From positions 41,043 to 105,042 of the forward strand of contig DAOOGN010000003.1 in assembly GCA_035415725.1 (NCBI GenBank): 64,000 nt of DNA. The letters are read 5' to 3'. Position numbers and translations under genes: made by a program. The notes below the pieces were generated by a model, which saw nothing but the letters and a program-made list of their open reading frames with translations, did not search any database and was not told the origin of the DNA. Below are positions 63,876 to 64,000 of this stretch, in pieces. Source of the DNA: DSWT01 sp035415725. Its GTDB lineage: Bacteria; Chloroflexota; Anaerolineae; B4-G1; SLSP01. Each line of letters begins with the position of its first letter. The stretch's first letter is position 1.

Positions 63876-64000
63876 GGTACATAACAGTTGGCCTACCAAA
63901 GTCTACGCCAAACCTGGCATAAGGAATAAGTGGCTTCGTCAGGTTTACTAGTAGTCTGTCAAGATTCATATTCCCTGTGACGAAAAGTGGGCTATTCTAA

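Larger units (their letters stand above)
63207..64000. other. Gene-free right end of the window
   Basis: No convincing gene is present. It contains the inverted family 2 repeat (63343-63422), a GC-rich, hairpin-forming block ending in a terminator (63655-63783), and the inverted family 4 repeat (63826-63875). CAACATTTGGTAA at 63819-63831 also occurs at 45641-45653. The last 100 bases show nothing I can name. Confidence 0.6.

Overview
The window looks like a chromosomal segment of a GC-rich, free-living bacterium, most probably a Chloroflexota (Anaerolineae-type) organism. That assignment is an inference. It rests on the gene mix (pyrophosphate-type phosphofructokinase, LarA-like epimerase, YIP1/CARDB/MacB export modules, STAND ATPase with effector-associated and FGE-sulfatase parts) and on many short GC-rich hairpins and dispersed intergenic repeats. 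I see no rRNA, tRNA, CRISPR array or replication origin.

Layout. 1-5365 (-): a giant secreted protein running off the left edge, with a sialidase-type propeller, PKD-like, carboxypeptidase-regulatory-like and FN3-like modules and a gingipain-like (C25) cysteine protease domain. 5744-13562: housekeeping genes (clpB, a GNAT protein, a nitrilase-family amidase, a degenerate RluA-like protein, lspA, a TraR/DksA zinc-finger protein, a secreted thioredoxin-like protein). 13567-20122: a LacI regulator with a palindromic operator, then a sugar-acid operon (HAD hydrolase, LarA-family Ni-pincer-type epimerase, Gfo/Idh/MocA dehydrogenase, 6-phosphogluconate dehydrogenase). 20173-25832 (-): a type III-like restriction-modification locus with a double GxxExxY protein, a 20-bp tandem array and a 7-bp coding repeat in mod. 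26037-33076 (+): PPi-type phosphofructokinase, GH43 glycosidase, MraY-like transferase, phosphomannose-isomerase-like protein, small membrane protein and xseA. 33174-38150 (-): a MacB-type export operon. 38254-42555 (-): a DUF2270/DUF2179 membrane protein, cysK-cysE and a secreted repeat protein.

42556-50250 is the scarred part of the window. It holds a deleted ABC exporter, a membrane acyltransferase, a truncated lipoprotein, a response regulator, an IS remnant, and a broken conflict/defence locus: an effector-associated-domain protein, a NACHT ATPase with an in-frame stop inside its zinc ribbon, and a frameshifted FGE-sulfatase domain. A methylase scrap follows. 50249-60569 is an envelope module: HtrA-like protease, two lipoproteins with Spy/CpxP-like motifs, a second MacB/HlyD exporter, and a divergent two-component system preceded by four 11-bp-phased repeats. 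pdxA and an MFS transporter follow (60702-63206, -). The right end, 63207-64000, is gene-free and rich in repeats.

How the parts fit. The carbohydrate genes are consistent with import-independent processing of plant-type glycosides and sugar acids into the pentose phosphate pathway, under LacI control. The export and two-component module looks like an envelope-stress or antimicrobial-export response. Dispersed repeats are the most distinctive feature: one family repeatedly sits just upstream of a start codon and ends in, or next to, its Shine-Dalgarno sequence, and one copy also appears to supply the last codons of the preceding gene.
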